NCBI GenBank assembly: GCA_031409695.1
Contig: JANNXS010000196.1
Coordinates: 1 to 30,660 of the forward strand
Direction of reading: 5' to 3'
Length of the DNA stretch: 30,660 nt
DNA from: JABFRJ01 sp031409695
GTDB taxonomy: Bacteria; Pseudomonadota; Alphaproteobacteria; Rhizobiales; Hyphomicrobiaceae
Shown here: piece by piece, positions 7,998-16,387 of the stretch
Position numbering within the stretch: the stretch's first letter is position 1
Layout of the letters: every line of letters begins with the position of its first letter
The notes under the pieces: model-generated
Told to the model about the DNA's origin: nothing
Databases searched by the model: none
What the model saw: the letters and a program-made list of their open reading frames with translations, nothing else
Made by a program: the position numbers and the translations under genes

Positions 7998-8795
7998 ATG
8001 AAACAAGCACAGTTGATTAGTCTGGCAGTGGCCGGTGTATTTGGCCTCGGCGCGGTTTTTATGATCGCCACCATGAATCGCGAAAAAGTGGTTGTTAAGA
8101 CCGACGAAGCACCCATCCGTTCGACCAAGGTGCTGATCGCTTCAAAGGAAATTGGCCTTGGCGAAATTACGTCGGCTGCAACGTTCCGTTGGCAGGAGTG
8201 GCCTGAAGGCGCACTCGGCACTGGCTACGTTGTCGAGGGTCGCGGCAAGGGCATCAAGGACTTCGAAAAGCGCATCGCGCGTGTGCCGCTGCTTGCAGGT
8301 GAACCGATCACCGAAGTCAAACTCGTCAAGGCTGGTGAAGGCGGCGTCATGTCGGCTATCCTGCCGGCCGGTATGCGGGCCATCTCGACCCGCATCGAAG
8401 AAAAAACGGCAGCCGGCAAGCTCATCCTGCCCAACGACTTCGTCGATGTGATCCTGATCCAGCGTAAGCGTGGTCGCAACGGTGGCGCTGAAGAGTTTGT
8501 CTCCGACACGCTGTTCCGCAACGTGCGCATTCTCGCGGTTGGCCAGATCATCGAGACCAAAGAAGGCAAGCGCTCAGCTGAAGGTCAGACGGCAACTCTC
8601 GAACTGACACCGCGTCAGGCGGAGCTTCTCGCCCTGGCCAACTCGATGGGCGAAATTACGCTCGCACTGCGCTCCATCGCCGATGCCAACACCAGTGTCG
8701 GTGCAGGCGATCGCAAACGGGAAGCCGGCAATTCAATCCGAGTGATGCGTTATGGCGCCAAGTCGCGGGCCTACGGGGTCGGCGGCAACAACTGA
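7998..8795 (+). CDS. cpaB: Tad pilus assembly protein CpaB/RcpC
   Basis: A periplasmic, inner-membrane-anchored component of the Flp/Tad pilus of about 265 residues, thought to support the outer-membrane secretin. One N-terminal membrane anchor (LISLAVAGVFGLGAVFMIA) is followed by an SAF-like domain (TKVLIASKEIGLGEI, then RVPLLAGEPITEVKL). A second conserved block follows (AILPAGMRAISTRI, then DVILIQRKR), and then the ATLELTPRQAELLALA region characteristic of CpaB. The frame opens at TTG 7980, but ATG 7998 is preceded by AAGGGA and gives the normal anchor-first protein. It heads the cpaB-cpaC-cpaD-cpaE-cpaF-tadB-tadC run. Confidence 0.95.
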   Translation: MKQAQLISLAVAGVFGLGAVFMIATMNREKVVVKTDEAPIRSTKVLIASKEIGLGEITSAATFRWQEWPEGALGTGYVVEGRGKGIKDFEKRIARVPLLAGEPITEVKLVKAGEGGVMSAILPAGMRAISTRIEEKTAAGKLILPNDFVDVILIQRKRGRNGGAEEFVSDTLFRNVRILAVGQIIETKEGKRSAEGQTATLELTPRQAELLALANSMGEITLALRSIADANTSVGAGDRKREAGNSIRVMRYGAKSRAYGVGGNN

Positions 8796-8835
8796 GCGCT
8801 TTCAAAAAACATACGCTGTCACGAGGTAAACTATC

Positions 8836-10443
8836 ATGAAGATCAGCTGGAAATTGGCTTGCAGCGCGACCGCGCTCGTGGCCGCAGGTATCTGGATGTC
8901 GCCAGATGAAGCGTTGTCTCAGGGTGTGCCGAAAAAAGGCACCAAGGACGTGGGCGTCGGCAGCGGCCAAGGCGTTATCTCTGACAACACGGTCTTGCGC
9001 ATTCCAGCCAACTCACAGTTCCCGATCAACAAGCAGATCAACCTCGGCAACGGCCGCTCCATGATGATCCAGTTCCCAATGGAACTGCGCGACATCATGG
9101 TCTCGGATCCCAACAAGGTCGACGTGATTCTGCAGTCGTCGGATCGTGTGTTCCTGGTTGCCAAGTCGCCGGGGTCGGCGAACACGTTCTTCTTTGACGC
9201 TCAGGGAAACCAAGTCGCCACGCTCGAAATCAACATCGGCAGCGATCTTTCGAGCCTCGACAACTTGCTGCGCAAACTGCTGCCCGGCTCGAACGTCAAG
9301 TCGGAACTCGCCGGCGCCTCGATCGTGTTAACCGGCTCCGTCCGTAGCCCATCTGACAGCAACAAGGCGATGCAGATCGCCGAGCAATATGCCGAAGCCA
9401 ACAAGGGCGCGATTGGTGCATCGTCCGCGACCTCGACCCGCTCAGAAATTGGCGGGGTCACGACCTGGCAAACCACAGCGCAGTCGCAGACGGCGAACAA
9501 GTATAAGCACGTCATCAACATGCTCGCCGTCGAAGGCGACGATCAGGTGATGCTGAAAGTCACAGTCGCGGAAGTAAACCGAACGGTGCTGAAGCAATTT
9601 GGCGTCAACCTTAACGGCTCGATTACAGCTGGCAAGTTTGGCACCACCTTTGGCACCAGCAACGAATTCCCGACCACTGCAACGGCTCTTGGCCAGATGC
9701 CAGGTTCGTCGTGCTCGGGCACAGCGGCCCCGTTGGGTCAAAGCGGTTTCGGAGGTGCCTTCAACACCGCCGGTCTTTGCCTTGGCTACACTCTTAAGGC
9801 GCTCGAACGCGAGGGTCTTGTGAAGACACTTGCCGAACCGGTTTTGACAGCAGCTTCTGGTGAGACAGCTCGATTCCTGGCAGGTGGCGAATATCCAATT
9901 CCTGTCTCGTTCGTATCCGGCACACTTGGCATCGAGTTCAAGGAATACGGTATCTCGCTCGCGTTCACGCCGATTGTGCTGTCCGAAGGTCGCATCAACC
10001 TGAAGGTCGACACGCAGGTTTCGGAACTGACAAGTGACGGCGCGATTGTAACGGGTGGTGTGCAGATTCCAGCCCTGCGCAAACGTTCGGCTCTGTCGAC
10101 TGTCGAGTTGCCGTCTGGCGGCTCCATGACGATGGCGGGTTTGATCTCTGATCAAACGCGTCAGAATATCGACGGCTTTCCGGGCCTGAAAAGCGTGCCG
10201 ATCCTTGGCACACTGTTTCGCAGCAAAGACTACCAGCAGAACGAAACCGAGCTCGTCGTAATCGTGACGCCTTACATGGTGCGTCCAACCGCGCGCCAGA
10301 ACCTAGCCCGACCGGATGACGGACTGTCGGCCGCATCCGACCTCAAAGGCAATATTCTGGGTCACCTGAACCGCGTCTACGGCAAAGGCAAGCCAGCCCC
10401 CGAAGGCGACCTCAAAGGCTCGCACGGCTTCATCGTCGACTGA
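8836..10443 (+). CDS. cpaC: Tad pilus secretin CpaC/RcpA
   Basis: The outer-membrane channel of the Tad pilus, a 535-residue secretin. It starts with a signal peptide ending near residue 30 (ALSQG). Next comes an N0-like pilus-assembly region (PMELRDIMVSDPNKVDVILQ, then RVFLVAKSPGSANTFFFD). A BON-like segment follows at about residues 135-185 (LRKLLPGSNVKSELAGASIV, then GSVRSPSDSNKAMQIAEQY). The C-terminal secretin domain runs from about 310 (LKALEREGLVKTLAEPVL, then FLAGGEYPIPV, then GIEFKEYGISLAFTPIV, then VPILGTLFRS and ELVVIVTPYMV). Ribosome binding site GAGGTAA precedes ATG 8836. Length and domain order are normal. Confidence 0.97.
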   Translation: MKISWKLACSATALVAAGIWMSPDEALSQGVPKKGTKDVGVGSGQGVISDNTVLRIPANSQFPINKQINLGNGRSMMIQFPMELRDIMVSDPNKVDVILQSSDRVFLVAKSPGSANTFFFDAQGNQVATLEINIGSDLSSLDNLLRKLLPGSNVKSELAGASIVLTGSVRSPSDSNKAMQIAEQYAEANKGAIGASSATSTRSEIGGVTTWQTTAQSQTANKYKHVINMLAVEGDDQVMLKVTVAEVNRTVLKQFGVNLNGSITAGKFGTTFGTSNEFPTTATALGQMPGSSCSGTAAPLGQSGFGGAFNTAGLCLGYTLKALEREGLVKTLAEPVLTAASGETARFLAGGEYPIPVSFVSGTLGIEFKEYGISLAFTPIVLSEGRINLKVDTQVSELTSDGAIVTGGVQIPALRKRSALSTVELPSGGSMTMAGLISDQTRQNIDGFPGLKSVPILGTLFRSKDYQQNETELVVIVTPYMVRPTARQNLARPDDGLSAASDLKGNILGHLNRVYGKGKPAPEGDLKGSHGFIVD

Positions 10444-10473
10444 GACAAGCCCAACCCATTTCCGGAGCGTATC

Positions 10474-11199
10474 ATGACCACCTACGACGTCACCCGCGCA
10501 CTGCGCGGTGCTGGCCTGGCTCTCACCGTCTGCGGCCTCGGCCTCTTTCTCTCTGGCTGCGAAGCCCTGAACGAGAAGCCAAGCCATTCGGCCGGCTGGA
10601 CACTTCTTGATCCAAGCCAACGGCATCCAATCATGGTGCAGCAGCAACCGCACACCATGAACCTGAAGGTCGCCCGCGGCCAGAATGGCCTCTCAGCCAG
10701 CCAACGCGCCAAGCTCTACAACTTCGTTGAGAAGTTCAAGGCAACGGACAGCGGTAACAGCAAACTCGTGATCTCGGTTCCAGCCGGATCGGCCAATGAG
10801 ACCGCATCGATGCATGCGGTTTCAGACATTCGCCCGATGCTCGCTGACCGCGGTTTCACGGATCAATCGGTCTCGATCGAACCTTACGCGGCGGACGGCG
10901 ACCATCAGGCTGCCATTCGCATCTCCTACCTGCGCTTTCATGCCGAGGGGCCTGAGTGCGGGCGCTGGCCGGAAAATCTCGCTGAAACGCCCCGCAACAA
11001 CAACTACCATAACTTCGGTTGCGCGCAGCAGCGCAACTTAGCGGCCCAGATCGCCAATCCAGCGGACCTGCTCGGGCCGCGTACGATGACGGCTGGGAGC
11101 GGTGCTCGCAACGATGTCGTTTTCGAAAAATACACGAAAGGCGAGGACACTGCCGCAGTTCGTGGTCCGAACCAACGTGCAGAACGCCGGGAACGCTGA
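10474..11199 (+). CDS. cpaD: Tad pilus lipoprotein CpaD
   Basis: A 241-residue lipoprotein of the CpaD family, which acts with the secretin at the outer membrane. The leader ends in the lipobox LSGC with the acylated cysteine at about residue 29. The body has the family blocks LDPSQRHPIMV near residue 45, a helix with QRAKLYNFVEKF, and a C-terminal CGRWPENLAET...NYHNFGCAQQRNLAAQI segment containing the paired cysteines, then PADLLGPRTM. Start ATG 10474 follows a GGAG. It is 30 bases downstream of cpaC and six bases upstream of cpaE. Confidence 0.95.
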   Translation: MTTYDVTRALRGAGLALTVCGLGLFLSGCEALNEKPSHSAGWTLLDPSQRHPIMVQQQPHTMNLKVARGQNGLSASQRAKLYNFVEKFKATDSGNSKLVISVPAGSANETASMHAVSDIRPMLADRGFTDQSVSIEPYAADGDHQAAIRISYLRFHAEGPECGRWPENLAETPRNNNYHNFGCAQQRNLAAQIANPADLLGPRTMTAGSGARNDVVFEKYTKGEDTAAVRGPNQRAERRER

Positions 11200-11205
11200 G
11201 GCAAC

Positions 11206-12519
11206 ATGACCAGAAAAACCAACACGGCCGCAGCCACCGAAGCAGGCCAGGGACTTGTCCTGGTCGGGCACGAGGATCGCCATGATCGGGCCCGCCCGAT
11301 CCCGCGGATCTCGATCCAGGCCTTCTGCGAAGATGGTGATACAGCCGACGCGATCCAGGCCGCCGCCGAGGACCGCCGCCTGTCAAAGGCACACGTCTCG
11401 GTGCACATGGGCGGTGCTGTGGCAGCCGTCGCCCACTACCAGGAAAGCCCGACGCCGAACTTGATCCTTATCGAATCGACGCTACCTCGCGAAGATATGA
11501 TCGGCCAACTCGACGCGCTCGCCGAGTGCTGTGATGCCGGCACTAAGGTTATGATAGTTGGTCACGTCAACGACGTCGTGTTGTTCCGTGAGCTGCTCAA
11601 ACGCGGTGTTAGCGAGTACCTCGTGGCGCCCGTCGAGCCTTTGCAACTGCTCGAGAGCCTCTCGAACCTTTACAACGACCCCGAAGGTGATCCCGTCGGT
11701 AGCGTCATTGCGTTCATCGGCGCCAAGGGTGGCGTCGGCTCATCAACCGTCTGCCATAACGTCGCTTGGGCGATTTCAGAACATCTGAGGACCAACGTCG
11801 TCGTCTGCGATCTCGATTTGGCATTCGGGACCGCCGGCCTCGATTTTAATCGTGACCCGGCTCAGGGCATCTTTGAGGCTCTCCAGAGCCCGGAGCGCTT
11901 CGACGAAATGTTACTCGACCGCCTGCTCGACAAATGCACCGAGCATCTGTCGATCTTCGCGGCTCCTGCCGTCCTGGACCGTGAGTTTGATATCTCGGCC
12001 GATGCTTGTGATGTTGTGCTCGACATTGTGCGCCAGAACGTCCCGATCGTGGCCGTTGACCTGCCTCACGTTTGGACACCGTGGGCCAAACGCGTGCTGA
12101 TGCAAGCCGATCAGATTGTCGTAACCGCGACACCGGATTTGGCCAACTTGCGCAACGCCAAGAACATCTTTGACCAGTTGAAGGGCGCCCGTAACAACGA
12201 CGCCCAACCGCGTCTTGTCATCAACATGGCGAAAGTGCCGAAGCGCGCCGAGATCGACATCAAGGAATTCGCAACCGCGGTCGGTATCGACCCGTCGTGC
12301 GTCATCGAGTTCGATACGGAAAACTTCGGCCAGGCGGCCAACAACGGACAAATGATTGAGGAAATGTCACCCAAGGCGAAAGCCGCCGGCCAGTTCCGCG
12401 ATCTTGCGATGTCCCTAGCTAACCGCCGCGAAGCAAAATCCGACAAGAAACCGGCCCCGGCTGCTGCGTCTGGAAGCGCGCTCGGTTCGATGCTGGCAAA
12501 ATTAAAACTGAAGCGTTGA
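11206..12519 (+). CDS. cpaE: Tad pilus localisation ATPase CpaE
   Basis: A cytoplasmic MinD/ParA-like protein of 437 residues thought to position the Tad pilus machine. The first 160 residues form a receiver-like domain (PNLILIESTLP, then VMIVGHVNDVVLFRELLKRG, then EYLVAPVEP). It has no phosphorylation signalling partner nearby. The P-loop domain follows with a deviant Walker A near residue 172 (AKGGVGSST), the VVVCDLDLAFGTAGLDF switch and the VDLPHVW motif. The C-terminal tail is Lys/Ala-rich (KSDKKPAPAAASG, KLKLKR). Ribosome binding site GAGG sits just before ATG 11206, and cpaF begins 11 bases after the stop. Confidence 0.96.
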   Translation: MTRKTNTAAATEAGQGLVLVGHEDRHDRARPIPRISIQAFCEDGDTADAIQAAAEDRRLSKAHVSVHMGGAVAAVAHYQESPTPNLILIESTLPREDMIGQLDALAECCDAGTKVMIVGHVNDVVLFRELLKRGVSEYLVAPVEPLQLLESLSNLYNDPEGDPVGSVIAFIGAKGGVGSSTVCHNVAWAISEHLRTNVVVCDLDLAFGTAGLDFNRDPAQGIFEALQSPERFDEMLLDRLLDKCTEHLSIFAAPAVLDREFDISADACDVVLDIVRQNVPIVAVDLPHVWTPWAKRVLMQADQIVVTATPDLANLRNAKNIFDQLKGARNNDAQPRLVINMAKVPKRAEIDIKEFATAVGIDPSCVIEFDTENFGQAANNGQMIEEMSPKAKAAGQFRDLAMSLANRREAKSDKKPAPAAASGSALGSMLAKLKLKR

Positions 12520-12530
12520 GGAGCTGACCC

Positions 12531-14033
12531 ATGTTCGGCAAAAGATCCGGCGGCGCCGCAGCCGCACCTCGTAAACCCATTTTGCCGACTGGCGCAGCCG
12601 TGCCGGCCAAGCAGAGTGACACATCGAGCAAGCCCGTCGAAGCACCGAAGGCGGCCACCGCGGCCGCCGTTTCAGGTGCCGCGACCGCTGCCAAGATCGA
12701 ACTTGCAGCCGAACCTCAACGTCGCCATTCCGAAGAGTATTACGACGTCAAGACGACGGTGTTCAACGCACTGATCGATACCATTGACCTCACGCAGCTG
12801 GCCAAGCTTGAAGCCGCCGCGGCGCGTGAGGAAATCCGAGACATCGTCAGCGAAATCATTTCGTTGAAGAACGTCGTCATGTCGATCGCGGAGCAGGAAG
12901 AACTGCTCGAAGACATCTGCAACGACGTGCTCGGCTACGGTCCGCTTGAACCGCTGCTCGCGCGCGACGACATTGCCGACATCATGGTCAACGGCGCTAG
13001 CGCAACCTTCATCGAAGTCGGTGGCAAGGTCATAAAAACCAACGTCCGTTTCGCCGACAACGCGCAGCTGATGAACATCTGCCAACGCATCGTCAGCCAG
13101 GTCGGCCGGCGCGTCGACGAAAGCTCACCCATTTGCGACGCCCGTCTTCCAGATGGCTCACGCGTCAACGTGATCGCGCCGCCACTTGCCATCGATGGCG
13201 CTTGCCTCACCATTCGTAAGTTCAAAAAAGATCGGCTGAAGCTCGAACAGCTGGTCAAGTTCGGCTCCATCACACCCGCCGCTAAAACGATTCTGGAGAT
13301 CATCGGTCGCGTCCGTTGCAACGTCATCGTGTCTGGCGGTACGGGGTCCGGCAAAACTACGCTGCTCAATTGCATCTCAGGTACGGTCGATGCGGACGAA
13401 CGTATCATCACGTGCGAGGATTCAGCTGAACTTCAGCTCCAGCAGCCGCACGTCGTACGCCTTGAAACACGTCCGCCAAACCTTGAAGGCGAAGGCACGA
13501 TTACCATGCGTGATCTTGTCAAAAACTGCCTGCGTATGCGGCCCGAACGCATCATCGTCGGTGAGGTCCGCGGGCCTGAAGCATTCGATTTGTTACAGGC
13601 CATGAACACTGGCCACGACGGTTCCATGGGCACACTCCACGCCAACAGCCCCCGCGAAGCCATCAGCCGCATGGAATCCATGATCATGATGGGCGGCTTT
13701 GCCCTGCCGACCAAGACTATCCGTGAAATGATCACGGGCTCTGTCGACATCATCGTCCAGGCCTCGCGCCTGCGCGACGGCTCTCGCAAAATCACGCACA
13801 TCACGGAAGTGATCGGCATGGAAGGCGATGTCGTCACGCTTCAGAACATCATTGTCTACGACATCCTTGGTGAGGACGCGAACGGGAAGATCGTTGGGCG
13901 TCACCGCTCGACTGGCATTGCACGTCCGCGCTTTTGGGAACGCGCTGAATATTACGGTGAGACGGGTCGTCTTGCTGAGGCTCTGGCATCGGCCGAAGTA
14001 TCCGATGTCAACGGCAATCCGATGGGCGAGTGA
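12531..14033 (+). CDS. cpaF: Tad pilus motor ATPase CpaF/TadA
   Basis: The cytoplasmic secretion ATPase (GspE/VirB11 superfamily) that powers pilus assembly, 500 residues. After a variable Ala/Pro-rich N-terminus of about 70 residues, the N-terminal domain contains GYGPLEPLLARDDIADIMVN and RVDESSPICDARLPDGSRVN. Walker A is GGTGSGKTT near residue 270, the Asp box follows (ERIITCEDSAELQL), and the Walker B region reads RMRPERIIVGEVRGPEAFDL. The His-box stretch NTGHDGSMGTLHAN is intact, so the enzyme should be active. Ribosome binding site GAGGAG precedes ATG 12531. Confidence 0.97.
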   Translation: MFGKRSGGAAAAPRKPILPTGAAVPAKQSDTSSKPVEAPKAATAAAVSGAATAAKIELAAEPQRRHSEEYYDVKTTVFNALIDTIDLTQLAKLEAAAAREEIRDIVSEIISLKNVVMSIAEQEELLEDICNDVLGYGPLEPLLARDDIADIMVNGASATFIEVGGKVIKTNVRFADNAQLMNICQRIVSQVGRRVDESSPICDARLPDGSRVNVIAPPLAIDGACLTIRKFKKDRLKLEQLVKFGSITPAAKTILEIIGRVRCNVIVSGGTGSGKTTLLNCISGTVDADERIITCEDSAELQLQQPHVVRLETRPPNLEGEGTITMRDLVKNCLRMRPERIIVGEVRGPEAFDLLQAMNTGHDGSMGTLHANSPREAISRMESMIMMGGFALPTKTIREMITGSVDIIVQASRLRDGSRKITHITEVIGMEGDVVTLQNIIVYDILGEDANGKIVGRHRSTGIARPRFWERAEYYGETGRLAEALASAEVSDVNGNPMGE

Positions 14034-14082
14034 GCGTCACGGTGGCCCTCTCCTGGGTTGCCGCACACTGGAGGAATGAACG

Positions 14083-15093
14083 ATGTCGCAAGACGATCTG
14101 ATATTCTACGGGCTCGTGGCTTTCGCAGCGCTCTGCGTCATGGCGATTGTTTACCTCGTCCTCTCGCCTTTCCTCACCGGCGAGCGCCGTGCGGAAAAAC
14201 GAATGCAAGGCGTGGCGGAACAAACGCGCTCCAGCCGCCCCGGTGGCCGCGTTGCGACCACCACACCCGATGCCGGCGCCAACCGTAAAAAACAGGTTGC
14301 CGAAACCATCAAAGAGATGGAGGCACAGGCCAAAGCGAAGTCGAAGGTCACGCTGAAGCAAATGATCCAACGTGCCGGCATCACAATCGATGTCAAAACG
14401 TTCTGGGTCGCGAGTGTGGTAAGCGGCATAGTGTGCGGCGTGCTGACGAAAGTTCTTGCTCCAAGCCTACCAATTTTTGTCGCCGCCGCTGTCGGGCTTG
14501 TTGGGCTATTGGGTCTCCCGCGTTGGGTTCTCGGCTACATGGTCAAGAGCCGTCAAAACAAGTTTCTAAACGAATTCGCCAATGCCATCGACGTCATTGT
14601 GCGCGGTGTAAAATCTGGCTTGCCGTTGAACGAGTGCCTCAACATTATCGCACGCGAAAGCCCAGATCCAATCAATGTTGAATTCAAGGAAGTGGTCGAC
14701 CAGCAGCGCGTCGGCGTGCCGTTGCAGGAATGTTTCGAGCGCATGATGGCACGCTTGCCTCTGCCGGAAGTACGTTTCTTCGCAATCGTCATCGGCATTC
14801 AACAACAGGCGGGCGGAAACCTCTCTGAGGCGCTTGGTAACCTCTCCGGCGTGCTCCGTGACCGCAAACGTCTGTCGGCCAAAGTGAAGGCGTTGTCGGC
14901 GGAAGCCAAAGCCTCTGCCATGGTGCTCGGCATGTTGCCGCCATCCGTCATGACACTCGTCTACATAACGACGCCGTCCTACATCGAGATCCTCTGGAAG
15001 AAGCAATTCGGCATGTTTCTTTCGCTCGCCGGCGCATTCTGGATGTTCTGTGGCATCATGATCATGCGCAAAATGATCAACTTTAAATACTGA
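14083..15093 (+). CDS. tadB: Tad inner-membrane platform protein TadB
   Basis: An inner-membrane protein of the GspF/T2SSF family, 336 residues, one of the two platform proteins through which CpaF drives pilin assembly. The layout is an N-terminal helix (FYGLVAFAALCVMAIVYLVL) and a charged linker. A central helix pair follows at about residues 105-160. The T2SSF cytoplasmic domain comes next (GVKSGLPLNECLNIIARESP, then RLPLPEVRFFAIVIGIQQQA, then GGNLSEALGNLSGVLRDRKR), and two C-terminal helices end it. A GGAGG site precedes ATG 14083. It is followed after 119 bases by tadC. Confidence 0.96.
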   Translation: MSQDDLIFYGLVAFAALCVMAIVYLVLSPFLTGERRAEKRMQGVAEQTRSSRPGGRVATTTPDAGANRKKQVAETIKEMEAQAKAKSKVTLKQMIQRAGITIDVKTFWVASVVSGIVCGVLTKVLAPSLPIFVAAAVGLVGLLGLPRWVLGYMVKSRQNKFLNEFANAIDVIVRGVKSGLPLNECLNIIARESPDPINVEFKEVVDQQRVGVPLQECFERMMARLPLPEVRFFAIVIGIQQQAGGNLSEALGNLSGVLRDRKRLSAKVKALSAEAKASAMVLGMLPPSVMTLVYITTPSYIEILWKKQFGMFLSLAGAFWMFCGIMIMRKMINFKY

Positions 15094-15212
15094 ACGTCTG
15101 AAGTTCGGAAATCGTAGTGTCGCGTTGGAGTTCTGTAGCTTCGCTTTGCTTTGCAATTTATCCGCCGCCCAACGACGAACCACAATCGACGAACTAGACT
15201 TCCGAGGAAACC

Positions 15213-16184
15213 ATGTCGGATTTTATCGAAGCCATCGTAAAGCCCGAGGTGCTCGTCACCATCCTGGCTGCGATTGCCATGTTTGCCATGGTGCTGACCC
15301 TGCTGTTGCCGTCGCTCTCCCGCGATCGGTTGCCCTCGCGCATGCGCGTGATGGCAGTCGAGCGGGACAAAATGCGATCGGGACGTCTCAGTGCCTTAAG
15401 CAAAGACGGCAAGCCGCAACTGCGTCAGGAGGCCTCCGGGTTCATGACGCATATCGTCAATAAATTTGACCTGCGCAAAATGTTCGAAAGCGAGGAATTG
15501 CGCGACAAGCTCAAGCAGGCCGGTCTGCGCGGCCAAGCGCCACTCGTCGCCTACATGTTCTTCCGCCTGGCCATGCCAGCGATCATTGCCATCGCTGGTC
15601 TCATCTACATGTTCCTGATCGCTGAGTATGACTACCCGCCAATCGTGAAACTCGCCGTGGCCTTAGGTGCCGCCTACATCGGCTATTACTTGCCGAATAT
15701 GTTTATCGAAAACCAGGTTCAGCGCCGCCAGCAGTCGATCAAGGAAGCTTTTCCTGACGCGCTCGATATGCTGCTGATCTGTGTGCAATCGGGTATGTCG
15801 ACCGAAGCTGCCTTTGGCAAAGTTTCAGCTGAGGTGGGCAACGCCTCGCTGGAGTTGGCCGAAGAGTTCTCGTTAACGACAGCTGAACTTTCCTACCTGC
15901 CCGAACGCCGCCAAGCCTACGAAAACTTCTCAAAGCGGACCGGGCTGCCGGGTGTGAAGGCCGTCTGTACAGCGCTGATCCAGGCCGAAAGATACGGTAC
16001 ACCCGTCGGCGCGGCTTTGCGCACAATGGCCAAGGAAAACCGCGACATGCGCATGTCCGAAGCCGAAAAGAAGGCCGCCGCTCTACCGCCGAAATTGACG
16101 GTTCCGATGATCATCTTCTTCTTGCCCGTGCTGTTTATTGTCATCATCGGCCCAGCCATCATCCAGGTTAAGGGTTGGGATTGA
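15213..16184 (+). CDS. tadC: Tad inner-membrane platform protein TadC
   Basis: The second GspF-like platform protein, 323 residues, partner of TadB. An N-terminal membrane helix (LVTILAAIAMFAMVLTLLLP) is followed by a cytoplasmic linker and two helices around residues 110-160. The T2SSF domain contains FPDALDMLLICVQSGMSTEA and ALIQAERYGTPVGAALRTMA, and a last helix pair carries LTVPMIIFFLPVLFIVII. The site GAGGAA lies just before ATG 15213. An intrinsic terminator 60 bases after the stop closes the operon, and TadD, usually next, is missing. Confidence 0.96.
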   Translation: MSDFIEAIVKPEVLVTILAAIAMFAMVLTLLLPSLSRDRLPSRMRVMAVERDKMRSGRLSALSKDGKPQLRQEASGFMTHIVNKFDLRKMFESEELRDKLKQAGLRGQAPLVAYMFFRLAMPAIIAIAGLIYMFLIAEYDYPPIVKLAVALGAAYIGYYLPNMFIENQVQRRQQSIKEAFPDALDMLLICVQSGMSTEAAFGKVSAEVGNASLELAEEFSLTTAELSYLPERRQAYENFSKRTGLPGVKAVCTALIQAERYGTPVGAALRTMAKENRDMRMSEAEKKAAALPPKLTVPMIIFFLPVLFIVIIGPAIIQVKGWD

Positions 16185-16244
16185 CGCGCCTCGCGTACCT
16201 AACAGGACGTTGAAACGCTTAAAATTGAAGACCAGCAGGTACTC

Positions 16245-16280
16245 AAGTCGTGAAATCGGGCAACCGGTTTCACGACTTTT
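16245..16280 (+). terminator. Intrinsic terminator closing the tad operon
   Basis: Arms AAGTCGTGAAA (16245-16255) and TTTCACGACTT (16268-16278) are perfect complements. The stem continues inward through one T-G wobble and three GC pairs to a GCAA tetraloop at 16260-16263, and the hairpin is followed by a short T run. It lies 60 bases after the tadC stop. Confidence 0.85.
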
Positions 16281-16387
16281 GCGTGTCCTCGCCGCCGCGA
16301 ACACCTGTCGCCGGTGACCAACGATTTCACGGTTCACGATTTCATGTCTATGTTGGCGTTCGCACCAGTTTTCGAGACCTCCACCCA

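Noticed and set aside
9442..10155. Long minus-strand frame antisense to cpaC
   Set aside because: It lies wholly inside the well-supported secretin gene, has no family resemblance and reflects the GC-rich codon pattern of the opposite strand.
16250..16387. N-terminal extension of the CoA-transferase to 16250
   Set aside because: It would start inside the tad terminator hairpin and gives a sequence unlike the family; ATG 16388 fits the conserved start.
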